From positions 3,389,908-3,453,907 of the forward strand of contig NZ_LMIS01000001.1 in assembly GCF_001428805.1 (NCBI RefSeq): a stretch of DNA of 64,000 bases. The letters are read 5' to 3'. This document shows, piece by piece, positions 1 to 9,515 of the stretch (its first letter is position 1; each line of letters opens with the position of its first letter). The notes below the pieces were generated by a model, which did no database searches, was not told where the DNA came from, and saw only the letters and a program-made list of their open reading frames with translations. A program made the translations under genes and the position numbers. Source of the stretch: Aeromicrobium sp. Root236. GTDB taxonomy: Bacteria > Actinomycetota > Actinomycetes > Propionibacteriales > Nocardioidaceae.

Positions 1-1911
1 ACGTTCACGCTCAAGGACGCGACACCGTGGGTGTCGGTCGACTCCGGCGTCCAGATCACCGGTGTGACCTCGCAGAGCCCGGTCGCGGACTCCGAGGAGC
101 GCGCCACGCTCACGGCGACGGTCAAGAACACGGGCGACGCCGCCGTCTCCGGACAGGTCGCGGCGAAGCTGCCCGACGGCTGGACGACGGCGCCGGCATC
201 CGACCGCGTGACGATCGAGCCGGGTGCCACGAAGGAGGTCGTGCTGCCGCTGTTCGTCGGGCTCGACGCGGTTGGCGGCGACCAGCCGGTGACGGTCGAC
301 TTCGTGGACCAGGGGGTGACCCTGGCGTCCAAGGACGACAAGGTCACCGTCAGCCTGCCGACTCCGCCGACGCAGGAGGCGACGGATCACGTCGACTTCG
401 GCAAGGCGGCGTCCGAGACGGCGCACAACCTCATGGCCGCGCCCAACAGCGGCACGAACGTGGAGGCCGGCCTCGACCGCCGCTACGCGAACGCCAGCTT
501 CCCCGGATCGTGGTACTCCGCCGAGTACGCGGTGACCCCGGGCCAGCCGTTCCTGCTGCGCAACCTCGAGACGTTCGACGGGGCGAAGAGCAAGAAGTAC
601 AACATCTGGGTCGACGACGTCCTCGCCAAGACGTACACGCTGAAGCAGACCGTCGGCGGGCAGTCGACCAAGACGTACCAGGTCGTCATCGACGACCCGG
701 CTGCGATCGCCGCCACGAGCGACGGCAAGGTGCGGATCAAGTACGACTTCCCGCTCGACGCGTCGGGCTACTTCGACCCGTCGATCGCCGACAGCTGGGT
801 GCTGCCGGTGCCCGCCGACACGGTCGCGCCGCTGGCGTCGGCCTCGGTGAGCAGCGCAGCGGCGCCGGGTGACAACGGCTGGTATCGCGGCGACGCGACG
901 GTCGCGGTCACCGCGGTCGACAACCGCGGCGGCACCCCGGTCGTCGAGACCGGCGAGAGCGCGGGCTGGGAGCCGTACGTCGCACCGGTGCCGGTCAGCG
1001 GTGACGGCAAGCACGTGCTGTCGTACCGGGCGAAGGACGCTGCCGGGAACTCGACCGGCGAGCAGAAGGTGCCGGTCTGGATCGACGGCACGCCGCCGGC
1101 GACGCAGGTCGCGGTGACCCGGGGCTCGGGCGTCGACAACTCCGACAGGGCGACGCTCAAGCTCACGGCGCAGGACGCGCTGAGCGGCGTCGCGGCCACG
1201 ACGTACCGGATCGACGGCGGTGCCTGGAAGGTGCTGGGCGACGAGGAACCGGTCGTCGAGGGCTACGGCCTCCACACGATCGACTACTTCTCGACCGATG
1301 TGGCCGGCAACCCCGAGCCGCTGCGCACCACGACCGTCGACCTGGCGGACGTGGACGTCATCCAGGCGATCGTGCCGCCGCAGGTCACCGGCAGCGCGAC
1401 GTACAACTCGACGCTGACCGCCACGCCCGGCTCCTGGAACACCAAGGGCCTGACGTACGCCTACCAGTGGCTGCGTGATGGCAAGGTCGTGACCGGCCGG
1501 ACCGCGACGACGTACCGGCTCACGTCGACCGACATCGGTCGCCACCTCTCGGTGCGGGTCACGGCGTCCAAGCCCGGCAAGGCGGATGCGACGTCGACCT
1601 CGGCGCAGACCGCCAAGGTGACGAAGGCTCGGACGAAGGTCACGGTCGGCTACTCCGACACGTCGGTCAAGAAGGGTCAGAAGTTCCGGCTGTCGATCGC
1701 GGTCTCGTCGAGCACCGTGACTCCGCGGGGGACCGTGCGGGTCTACGACAACGGCAAGCGGATCGCGAGCGTGACGCTGTCCTCGACGGGCAAGGCGTCG
1801 TACTCGCTGACGATGCGCACCAAGGGCCTCCGCTCGGTCAAGGTCGTCTACGTCGGCACCTCGACGGTCTACGGCTCGACCTCGACGGCAAGGCACATCA
1901 GGGTCCGGTGA
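1..1911 (+). CDS. C-terminal part of a large secreted carbohydrate-active protein (5' end outside window)
   Basis: The frame is open from base 1, so this is the 3' part of a larger gene; a GTG at 31 is only the first internal start. The 636 visible residues contain no catalytic domain. In order they look like a NEW3-type Ig domain (residues ~12-120), a sugar-hydrolase accessory domain resembling DUF6805 of GH127-type enzymes (~130-265), two Ig-like repeats of the 'DTVAP..DNGWYRGDATV' and 'DGTPPATQV' type (~275-455), an Ig-like repeat with a YQW motif (~460-545), and a basic terminal Ig domain. The enzyme class therefore rests on context: it precedes an L-rhamnose operon, so an extracellular rhamnosidase or pectin-side-chain hydrolase is likely. 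No LPXTG motif or final membrane segment is visible, so it is probably released or held by its Ig domains. Confidence 0.75.
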   Translation, partial: TFTLKDATPWVSVDSGVQITGVTSQSPVADSEERATLTATVKNTGDAAVSGQVAAKLPDGWTTAPASDRVTIEPGATKEVVLPLFVGLDAVGGDQPVTVDFVDQGVTLASKDDKVTVSLPTPPTQEATDHVDFGKAASETAHNLMAAPNSGTNVEAGLDRRYANASFPGSWYSAEYAVTPGQPFLLRNLETFDGAKSKKYNIWVDDVLAKTYTLKQTVGGQSTKTYQVVIDDPAAIAATSDGKVRIKYDFPLDASGYFDPSIADSWVLPVPADTVAPLASASVSSAAAPGDNGWYRGDATVAVTAVDNRGGTPVVETGESAGWEPYVAPVPVSGDGKHVLSYRAKDAAGNSTGEQKVPVWIDGTPPATQVAVTRGSGVDNSDRATLKLTAQDALSGVAATTYRIDGGAWKVLGDEEPVVEGYGLHTIDYFSTDVAGNPEPLRTTTVDLADVDVIQAIVPPQVTGSATYNSTLTATPGSWNTKGLTYAYQWLRDGKVVTGRTATTYRLTSTDIGRHLSVRVTASKPGKADATSTSAQTAKVTKARTKVTVGYSDTSVKKGQKFRLSIAVSSSTVTPRGTVRVYDNGKRIASVTLSSTGKASYSLTMRTKGLRSVKVVYVGTSTVYGSTSTARHIRVR

Positions 1912-1928
1912 CCTGACGGGAGAACCCG

Positions 1929-1987
1929 CTGAGTCTGACGTTTCGGCGTACGCGCACGGCGTGTCGCGACAGAAACGTCAGGCTCAG
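1929..1987. repeat. 16-bp inverted repeat between converging genes
   Basis: CTGAGTCTGACGTTTC (1929-1944) and GAAACGTCAGGCTCAG (1972-1987) are complementary except for one position, with a 27-nt loop. It fills the gap between the hydrolase gene (+) and the LacI gene (-), which converge here. It could act as a bidirectional terminator, although there is no clear T run. It could also be a dispersed REP-like element. Confidence 0.6.
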
Positions 1988-2006
1988 CGCGTACCTGAAG
2001 GGTCCC

Positions 2007-3017
2007 TCAGGCGCCGGCGGTGGAGCGGCGCACGACGAGCTCGGGCTTGAGGGTCGTGTGCTTGACCTTCGAGCCGGCCGGATCGGCGATGACGTCGAGC
2101 AGCAGGGTCGCCGCGGCGGAGCCGAGCTGCTGGGCCGGCTGGCGTACGGACGACAGCGGGATCGCGGCCGAGGCGGCGAACTCGATGTCGTCGTAGCCGA
2201 TGATCGCGATGTCGTCGGGCACGCGTACGCCCGCGAGGGTCAGCGCCTGCAGCACGCCGAGCGCGACCAGGTCGTTGGCGGCGAACACCGCGTCAGGTCG
2301 CTGCTTGCGGGGCAGCTCGAGCAGCTGCTCGGCGCCCCAGCGACCGGCTTGCGCGTTCATGGTCTCGGTCTCGACGAACACGATCTCGCCGGAGCCGTGC
2401 TTCTCTGCGGCGGCACGCGCAGCGGCGAGTCGGGTCTTGACCTGCGCCAGCCCGGCGGGTCCGCCGATGAAGCCGATGCGACGGCGACCGATCTCCAGCA
2501 GGTGCTCCGTGGCGATGCGGCCGCCCAACTTGTCGTCGATCGACACCGACGAGAACTCCTTGGCGCGGCTCATCCGGTCGACCAGGACGACGCTGGTGCC
2601 GCGGTCGCGCAGGCGGCGGAGGCGATCCATGACGTCGCCGACGGGCGTGATCAGGACGCCGCTCATGCGCTGCTGCTCGAACAGGTCGAGGTACGACGTC
2701 TCGCGGCTGGGCTCCTGGGCGCTGTTGCCGAGGATCAACGGCCGGGTCTCGGCGATCAGGACGTCCTCGACGCCGCGTGCCACGTCGGTGAAGAACGGGT
2801 TGGCGATGTCGAGCACGATCATGCCGATCGCGTCGTTGGTGCCGGCACGCAGCTGACGAGCCGCGTCGTTGCGGATGTAGCCCAGCTCGTCGATCGCGGC
2901 CTGGATGCGCGCGAGCGTGGCGGGGGAGACCTTCGCCGGATGGTTGAGGGCGTTCGACACGGTCGCGGGGGAGACCCCGGCGAGAGCGGCGACATCGCGT
3001 ACCTGAGCCACGGCCAT
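2007..3017 (-). CDS. LacI-family regulator, probable L-rhamnose repressor
   Basis: A 336-residue protein. An N-terminal LacI helix-turn-helix (VRDVAALAGVSPATVSNAL, residues ~6-24) and hinge helix are followed by a periplasmic-binding-protein-like effector domain (about residues 60-332, with 'DAIGMIVLDIANPFF' near its start and 'PDDIAIIGYDD' later). I chose the ATG at 3017 because the HTH begins directly after it; an in-frame upstream Met would add nine residues and run into the operator. It is divergent from the rhamnose transporter operon. Two similar candidate operators lie between them, one only 10 bp upstream of this start, so autoregulation is likely. The effector is probably L-rhamnose or a phosphorylated intermediate (inference from context). 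Confidence 0.88.
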   Translation of the reverse strand: MAVAQVRDVAALAGVSPATVSNALNHPAKVSPATLARIQAAIDELGYIRNDAARQLRAGTNDAIGMIVLDIANPFFTDVARGVEDVLIAETRPLILGNSAQEPSRETSYLDLFEQQRMSGVLITPVGDVMDRLRRLRDRGTSVVLVDRMSRAKEFSSVSIDDKLGGRIATEHLLEIGRRRIGFIGGPAGLAQVKTRLAAARAAAEKHGSGEIVFVETETMNAQAGRWGAEQLLELPRKQRPDAVFAANDLVALGVLQALTLAGVRVPDDIAIIGYDDIEFAASAAIPLSSVRQPAQQLGSAAATLLLDVIADPAGSKVKHTTLKPELVVRRSTAGA

Positions 3018-3027
3018 GACGAGGAGG

Positions 3028-3107
3028 TTAACACGATTCAACATTGTGGGTTGACGGAACTGTGATGGGCGTCATACAGTGCCGGAAGGCGAATTAGAAC
3101 GATTCAA
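3028..3107. promoter_or_regulatory. Operon promoter flanked by two LacI-type operators
   Basis: TTAACACGATTCAA (3028-3041) and TTAGAACGATTCAA (3094-3107) share ACGATTCAA and have the central CG usual for LacI-family sites. Between them lies TTGACG (3051-3056), an 18-bp spacer, and TACAGT (3075-3080), a plausible promoter for the transporter operon. The operator centres are 66 bp apart, about six helical turns, so looping by a tetramer is possible. The downstream copy would sit just after the transcription start. Confidence 0.6.
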
Positions 3108-3146
3108 TCGCGCCGCGAAACAGTCCCCCGAAGTCACGGAGCCCAC

Positions 3147-4654
<1,508 letters not shown>

Positions 4655-4658
<4 letters not shown>

Positions 4659-4741
4659 GCGAGCGCCAGCGAGCGAAACGAAGGTACGTCATGCCGATGC
4701 TCCCTTACCGTTCCTTCTCCTCAAAGGGAGCTTCGGCATGA
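4655..4741 (+). CDS. Possible 28-codon coupling ORF between ATPase and permease
   Basis: This frame starts with an ATG overlapping the ATPase stop (ATGA, 4655-4658) and ends in a TGA overlapping the permease start (ATGA, 4738-4741). It would encode a basic 28-mer beginning MSERQRAKRR and ending FSSKGASA. Its first 30 bases consist of a GAGCGAGCG-rich element. A further ATG at 4691 lies inside the stem described next. Expression is not shown. Its likely use is to carry ribosomes into the hairpin rather than to make a functional peptide. Confidence 0.3.
4690..4740 (+). promoter_or_regulatory. Stem-loop covering ribosome site and start codon of the permease gene
   Basis: CATGCCGATGCTCCCTT (4690-4706) pairs with AAGGGAGCTTCGGCATG (4724-4740), 17 bp with a single mismatch and a 17-nt loop. 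The right arm holds the Shine-Dalgarno AAGGGAG and the ATG of the first permease. The folded mRNA should therefore block initiation unless ribosomes from upstream open it. No T run follows, so termination is less likely. Confidence 0.65.
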
Positions 4742-5769
4742 CCGAGACCCTGGTGGCACCGAGCCGCCGCAGCACCGCGCAGCGCGCGGTGTCGACGCTC
4801 CTCACCTCGCGCGAGTCCGCGATCGCGTTCGTGCTGATCCTCGTGGTCGCCGCTGCGACGCTCAACACCAAGAGCTTCCTGTTCAGCGAGGACGGCTGGC
4901 GCGACCTGCTGCTGACCCCGGCGATCCTCCTGCTGCTCGCGACCGGCCAGGCCGTCGTGATCATCACGCGCAACGTCGACCTCTCGGTCGGCTCGACGCT
5001 GGCCCTCACGGCATACCTGACCGGCCGCTTGTTCGTCGACAACCCGGGGATCCCGATCATCCTGGTCGTCCTGATCGGCATGCTGGCCGGCGCCGGGCTG
5101 GGCCTGATCAACGGCCTGCTGGTGGCCCTCGGGCGGGTGCCCGCGCTGGTCATCACGCTCGGCACGCTCTACATCTACCGCGGCGTCGTGCTCTCGTGGG
5201 CCGGCTCCGACCGGATCAACGCGTCCGACATGCCCGACGGATTCCTGTCGCTCGGCACCAAGTCGATCCTGACGATCCCAGTGCTCACGATCATCTCGCT
5301 CGTCGTGCTCGGCATCGTGGGCTACTACCTGCGCACCGCACGCGGCGGCCGTGAGCTGTACGCCATCGGGTCCGACCCGGACGCCGCCAACCTCTACGGC
5401 CTCAAGGTCCGCCGCCGCGTCATCGGCGCGTTCGTCCTGTGCGGCTCGCTCGCCGGGCTGGCGGGCGTCGTGTACGCGGCGCGCTACGGCACGATCAGCT
5501 CGGGCGCCGGCCAGGACATCGAGCTGCAGGCCGTCGGGGCAGCCGTCATCGGCGGCGTCGCGATCTTCGGCGGCAGCGGCTCGGTCTGGGGCGCCGCGAT
5601 CGGCGCCTGGCTGCTCATCACGATCAACCGCGCGCTGCCGATCCTCGGCGTGCAGGACTTCTGGCAGCAGGCCGTCGTCGGCGCGCTGATCCTCGGCGCC
5701 ATCGTGCTCGACCGGGTGCTGGCCGCACGCAGATCACGCAAGCTCGTCGAAGCGAGGGACGCATCATGA
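4738..5769 (+). CDS. rhaP: L-rhamnose ABC importer permease 1
   Basis: A 343-residue inner-membrane protein of the RbsC/BPD_transp_2 family with about 8-10 hydrophobic segments. The conserved sugar-permease stretches are present: ITRNVDLSVGS near residue 80, ALGRVPALVITLGTLYIYRG near 130, and the loop GSDPDAANLYGLKVRR near 210. It forms the channel with the second permease, driven by the tandem ATPase. The ATG at 4738 overlaps the TGA of a short upstream frame and lies in the right arm of a 17-bp stem, so translation is probably coupled or regulated. Its stop overlaps the next permease start (ATGA). Confidence 0.9.
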   Translation: MTETLVAPSRRSTAQRAVSTLLTSRESAIAFVLILVVAAATLNTKSFLFSEDGWRDLLLTPAILLLLATGQAVVIITRNVDLSVGSTLALTAYLTGRLFVDNPGIPIILVVLIGMLAGAGLGLINGLLVALGRVPALVITLGTLYIYRGVVLSWAGSDRINASDMPDGFLSLGTKSILTIPVLTIISLVVLGIVGYYLRTARGGRELYAIGSDPDAANLYGLKVRRRVIGAFVLCGSLAGLAGVVYAARYGTISSGAGQDIELQAVGAAVIGGVAIFGGSGSVWGAAIGAWLLITINRALPILGVQDFWQQAVVGALILGAIVLDRVLAARRSRKLVEARDAS

Positions 5770-6842
5770 CCGCCACCACCGCCGTGCGCACGTACGCCGC
5801 ACACGCGAAGCCGCTCTGGCAGCGCGCGCTCCTGACGCGCGAGTTCGCGATCATCGCGCTGCTCGTCGTGGTCTATCTCTACTCGCGCAGCGAGGTGCCG
5901 GCGTTCGACGGCCCGCTGACGGTCTACTACCTGCTGCTCGACGCCGCCGCGATCCTGCTCATCGCACTGCCGATGACGATGATCATCATCACCGGCGAGA
6001 TCGACCTCTCGGTCGCGAGCACCGTGGCCCTCAGCAGCGTGCTCGTCGGCGACCTGCACCAGCACGGCATGTCGATCCCGATGGCCGGGCTCGTCGCGAT
6101 CCTGGCCGGAGTGGTCTGCGGGGCGTTCAACGGCTTCCTCGTGGCGTACGTCGGACTGCCCTCGCTGGCGGTCACGATCGGCACCCTGGCGCTCTATCGC
6201 GGCATCGCGGTCGGCACGCTCGGCACCAAGGCCGTCACGGACTTCCCGCAGAAGTGGACCGACCTCGCCAAGCAGCACATCGGCGACAGCAGCTATCCGG
6301 TCATCATGATCCCGTTCCTCGTGCTCGCGATCCTGTTCGCCCTGCTGCTGCACTTCACCTCGTTCGGCCGCGGTGTGTACGACATCGGCCTCAACTCCGA
6401 GGCGGCGCACTTCACCGGCGTCAACGTCGCGCGCACCAAGTTCATCCTGTTCGTGCTCTCCGGCGCCGTCTCGGCGTTCGCGGGCATCTACATCACGCTC
6501 CGCTACGGCAGCGCCCGCGGCGACAACGCGACGGGCCTCGAGCTCCAGGTCATCGCCGCCGTGCTGCTCGGAGGCGTGTCGATCTTCGGCGGCCGCGGTG
6601 CCCTGTACGGCGTCATCGCCGGTGTCCTGTTGATCGGCGTCATCTCGAGTGCCCTGCGCCTCGAGGACGTCACGGTCAACGTCATCAACATCATCATCGG
6701 GCTGCTGCTCGTGCTCTCGGTGATGTCCACCAGCTTCCTGTCCTTGGTCACTCGGGCGTCGGCAGGAATGAAGAAACGCAGTTCCAAGAGCTCCGATGAA
6801 CGCCAGCAGCTGGCGTCAGCTCACCACGAAGGGAAGAACTGA
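5766..6842 (+). CDS. rhaQ: L-rhamnose ABC importer permease 2
   Basis: A 358-residue RbsC-type permease with about 9-10 membrane helices and the motifs ITGEIDLSVAS, VGLPSLAVTIGTLALYRG and GLNSEAAHFTGVNVARTK. The start is the ATG at 5766, which overlaps the previous stop as ATGA; the reading frame extends upstream but only antiparallel to the preceding gene's coding frame. The stop overlaps the binding-protein start as TGATG. The two permeases are homologous but clearly diverged, consistent with a heterodimeric channel of the RhaPQ kind. Confidence 0.9.
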   Translation: MTATTAVRTYAAHAKPLWQRALLTREFAIIALLVVVYLYSRSEVPAFDGPLTVYYLLLDAAAILLIALPMTMIIITGEIDLSVASTVALSSVLVGDLHQHGMSIPMAGLVAILAGVVCGAFNGFLVAYVGLPSLAVTIGTLALYRGIAVGTLGTKAVTDFPQKWTDLAKQHIGDSSYPVIMIPFLVLAILFALLLHFTSFGRGVYDIGLNSEAAHFTGVNVARTKFILFVLSGAVSAFAGIYITLRYGSARGDNATGLELQVIAAVLLGGVSIFGGRGALYGVIAGVLLIGVISSALRLEDVTVNVINIIIGLLLVLSVMSTSFLSLVTRASAGMKKRSSKSSDERQQLASAHHEGKN

Positions 6843-7879
6843 TGAAGTTCAACAGAAGGAAAGCAAGCGCAATCGGTGCCCTCGCCGTCAGCGCGGCGCT
6901 CGTACTCTCCGCCTGTGGCGGTGGCTCTGACAGCGACGGCGACAAGGGTGGCAGCGGGTCGGGCAAGAAGATCTCGGTGACGTTCCTGCCGAAGAACCTC
7001 GGCAACCCCTACTTCGACACCAGCGACAAGGGCGGCAAGACCGCGATCGAGGAGTTCGGCGGCACGTACGCCGAGGTCGGTCCCGAGAAGGCCAGCCCCG
7101 ACGCGCAGGTCCCGTTCATCAACACCGCGGCACAGAAGGGCATCAACGCCCTCGTCGTCTCGGCCAACGACCCCAAGGCCATCGGCGACGCGCTCAACGA
7201 GGCGCGCGACGCGGGCACCAAGGTCGTGACGTTCGACTCCGACACCGACCCGAAGTACCGCGACCTGTTCATCAACCAGGCCACCGCCGAGGGCATCGCC
7301 AAGGTGCAGGTCGACATGATCGCCAAGCAGATCGGTGACAAGGGCGACATCGCCATCTTGTCGGCGGCCGCCAACGCGACCAACCAGAACGCCTGGATCG
7401 ACCTGATGAAGAAGGACCTGTCGGCCAACCACCCCAACATCAAGCTCGTCGCCACGGTCTACGGCAACGATGACGACCAGACGTCGTTCGACAAGACGTC
7501 GGCCCTGCTCCAGAAGTACCCGAACCTCAAGGGCATCGTGTCGCCCACGACCGTCGGCATCGCCGCGGCCGCGCGCTACGTGTCCGACTCGGAGTTCAAG
7601 GGCAAGGTCCAGGTCACGGGTCTCGGCACGCCGAACCAGATGCGCAAGTACGTCGAGGACGGCACCGTCCAGGCGTTCGCGCTCTGGAACCCCGAGGACC
7701 TCGGCTACCTGGCGGCGTACGCGGCCAAGGCGCTCGTCGACAAGACGATCACCGGCAAGGAAGGCGACACCTTCAAGGCCGGCAAGCTGGGCGAGTTCAC
7801 CGTGGGCAAGGACGCGACCGTCCTGCTGGGCGACCCGTTCCAGTTCAACAAGGGCAACATCGCGAAGTTCAACTTCTGA
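6842..7879 (+). CDS. rhaS: L-rhamnose-binding lipoprotein
   Basis: A 345-residue periplasmic-binding protein of type I (ribose/rhamnose class). The signal peptide is a type II leader, basic MKFNRRK then a hydrophobic stretch and lipobox VLSAC with Cys25 as the lipidated residue. A Gly/Ser/Asp-rich linker follows. The body starts VTFLPKNLGNPYF, typical of RhaS and autoinducer-2/sugar binders, and contains ALVVSANDP. The gene overlaps the upstream permease and is followed by a strong stem-loop, a common way to raise the amount of binding protein over membrane subunits. Confidence 0.9.
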   Translation: MKFNRRKASAIGALAVSAALVLSACGGGSDSDGDKGGSGSGKKISVTFLPKNLGNPYFDTSDKGGKTAIEEFGGTYAEVGPEKASPDAQVPFINTAAQKGINALVVSANDPKAIGDALNEARDAGTKVVTFDSDTDPKYRDLFINQATAEGIAKVQVDMIAKQIGDKGDIAILSAAANATNQNAWIDLMKKDLSANHPNIKLVATVYGNDDDQTSFDKTSALLQKYPNLKGIVSPTTVGIAAAARYVSDSEFKGKVQVTGLGTPNQMRKYVEDGTVQAFALWNPEDLGYLAAYAAKALVDKTITGKEGDTFKAGKLGEFTVGKDATVLLGDPFQFNKGNIAKFNF

Positions 7880-7887
7880 TGCTCGCG

Positions 7888-7925
7888 GTGCCCGGCCGGC
7901 AGCTTCCTCCCTGCCGGCCGGGCAC
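7888..7925 (+). promoter_or_regulatory. Perfect 15-bp intercistronic stem-loop after the binding-protein gene
   Basis: GTGCCCGGCCGGCAG (7888-7902) and CTGCCGGCCGGGCAC (7911-7925) form a perfect stem with an 8-nt loop nine bases after the rhaS stop. No T tract follows, and the pathway genes continue in the same direction. It may slow exonucleases and stabilise transporter mRNA, or partly terminate transcription. Confidence 0.75.
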
Positions 7926-7951
7926 CACACCCACCCCGAGAGGCCGATGAG

Positions 7952-8350
7952 ATGCAGCGAGTGTGCTTCCAGCTCCAGGTCAAGCCCGACCGGATCGCGG
8001 AGTATCGCGAGCGGCACGCGGCGGTCTGGCCCGACATGTTGCAGGCGCTGGCGTCGACGGGGTGGCACAACTACTCGCTGTTCCTGCGCGACGACGGCCT
8101 GTTGATCGGGTACGTCGAGACGCCCTCGATCGAGGACGCCCGGGCAGGCATGGCACGCACGGAGGTCAACGGCCGCTGGCAGGCCGAGATGGCCGAGTTC
8201 TTCGTGGACCTCGGCGATCAGCAGCCAGATCAGGGATTTCTCGTGCTCGAGGAGGTCTTCCACCTGGAGGACCAGCTCGCCCGGCTCGACCGGGGCACGA
8301 CGCAGGCGTACGACACAGAGCCCCATTCGAACGACGAGAAGAAGACGTGA
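7952..8350 (+). CDS. rhaM: L-rhamnose mutarotase
   Basis: A 132-residue protein of the RhaM/YiiL (DUF718) family, the usual size plus a C-terminal tail. Recognisable features are RVCFQLQVKPDRIAEYRERH at the start, the WPDMLQAL helix, and GWHNYSLFLRDDGLLIGYVE. The family converts alpha and beta anomers of L-rhamnose in the cytoplasm so the isomerase receives its preferred form. Rhizobial homologues are called RhaU. It is preceded by GAGAGG and separated by one base from the isomerase gene. Confidence 0.9.
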   Translation: MQRVCFQLQVKPDRIAEYRERHAAVWPDMLQALASTGWHNYSLFLRDDGLLIGYVETPSIEDARAGMARTEVNGRWQAEMAEFFVDLGDQQPDQGFLVLEEVFHLEDQLARLDRGTTQAYDTEPHSNDEKKT

Positions 8351-8351
8351 G

Positions 8352-9515
8352 ATGACGACTTTCAGCGCGATCAGCGCGCAGCTCGAGGGACAGGCGATCG
8401 AGGTCCCGTCCTGGGCATACGGCAACTCCGGCACCCGGTTCAAGGTGTTCGGCAGCCCCGGCACCCCCCGTACGGTCGAGGAGAAGATCGCCGACGCCGC
8501 CAAGGTCAACGAGTTCACCGGCCTGGCGCCGCTCGTGTCGCTGCACATCCCGTGGGACCAGGTCGACGACTTCGGCGCGCTGCGCCGCTACGCCGAGGAC
8601 CACGGCATCGGCCTGGGCACGATCAACTCCAACACGTTCCAGGACGACGACTACAAGCTCGGCGCCCTGACGCACACCGACCCGCGGATCCGCCAGAAGG
8701 CGATCGACCACCACTTCGCGTGCATCGACGTCATGGACCAGACGGGCTCGCGCGACCTCAAGATCTGGCTCGCCGAGGGCACCAACTACCCCGGCCAGGG
8801 TGACATGCGGTCCCGGCAGGACCGGCTCGCCGAGTCGCTCGCGACGATCTACGAGCGCATCGGCGACGACCAGCGCCTCGTGCTGGAGTACAAGTTCTTC
8901 GAGCCGGCGTTCTACCACACCGACGTCCCGGACTGGGGTACGTCGTACGTGCAGGTGGCCGCGCTGGGCGACAAGGCGTACGTGTGCCTCGACACCGGCC
9001 ACCACGCGCCGGGCACCAACATCGAGTTCATCGTCGCGCAGCTCCTGCGCCTCGGGAAGCTCGGCTCGTTCGACTTCAACAGCCGCTTCTACGCCGACGA
9101 CGACCTCATCGTCGGTGCGGCCGATCCGTTCCAGCTGTTCCGCATCCTCTACGAGGTCATCCGCGGTGGTGGTTACGGGCCGGACAGCGGCGTCGCGTTC
9201 ATGCTCGACCAGTGCCACAACATCGAGAAGAAGATCCCCGGGCAGATCCGCTCGGTGCTCAACGTGCAGGAGATGACCGCCCGTGCGCTGCTCGTCGACG
9301 CCGGCGCGCTGGAGAAGGCGCAGGCCGAGGGCGACGTGCTGCTCGCCAACGAGATCTTCATGGACGCGTTCTACACCGACATCCGTGCGGATCTCGCCGC
9401 GTGGCGCGAGGAGAAGGGCCTGCCGGCGAACCCGCTGAAGGCCTACCTCGCCAGCGGCTACCAGGAACAGATCGAGGCCGACCGCGTCGGCGGCACCCAA
9501 GCAGGATGGAACTGA
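8352..9515 (+). CDS. rhaI: L-rhamnose isomerase (xylose-isomerase-like TIM barrel)
   Basis: A 387-residue protein of the RhaI type found in Pseudomonas stutzeri and Gram-positives, not the E. coli RhaA type. Metal and substrate residues lie in motifs such as LEYKFFEPAFYHTD (~residue 178), CLDTGHHAPGTN (~213) and FDFNSRFYADDD (~239). It converts L-rhamnose to L-rhamnulose in the cytoplasm. It sits between mutarotase and the aldolase/dehydrogenase gene, whose ATG overlaps its stop (TGATG), supporting one operon. Confidence 0.92.
   Translation: MTTFSAISAQLEGQAIEVPSWAYGNSGTRFKVFGSPGTPRTVEEKIADAAKVNEFTGLAPLVSLHIPWDQVDDFGALRRYAEDHGIGLGTINSNTFQDDDYKLGALTHTDPRIRQKAIDHHFACIDVMDQTGSRDLKIWLAEGTNYPGQGDMRSRQDRLAESLATIYERIGDDQRLVLEYKFFEPAFYHTDVPDWGTSYVQVAALGDKAYVCLDTGHHAPGTNIEFIVAQLLRLGKLGSFDFNSRFYADDDLIVGAADPFQLFRILYEVIRGGGYGPDSGVAFMLDQCHNIEKKIPGQIRSVLNVQEMTARALLVDAGALEKAQAEGDVLLANEIFMDAFYTDIRADLAAWREEKGLPANPLKAYLASGYQEQIEADRVGGTQAGWN

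Noticed and set aside
7888..7925. Complete operon terminator after rhaS
   Set aside because: There is no T run and the rhamnose enzymes continue directly in the same direction, so full termination is unlikely.
6821..8548. A 575-codon minus-strand frame opposite the binding-protein and mutarotase genes
   Set aside because: No ribosome site, no domain, and composition of an antisense frame; the plus-strand genes are certain.
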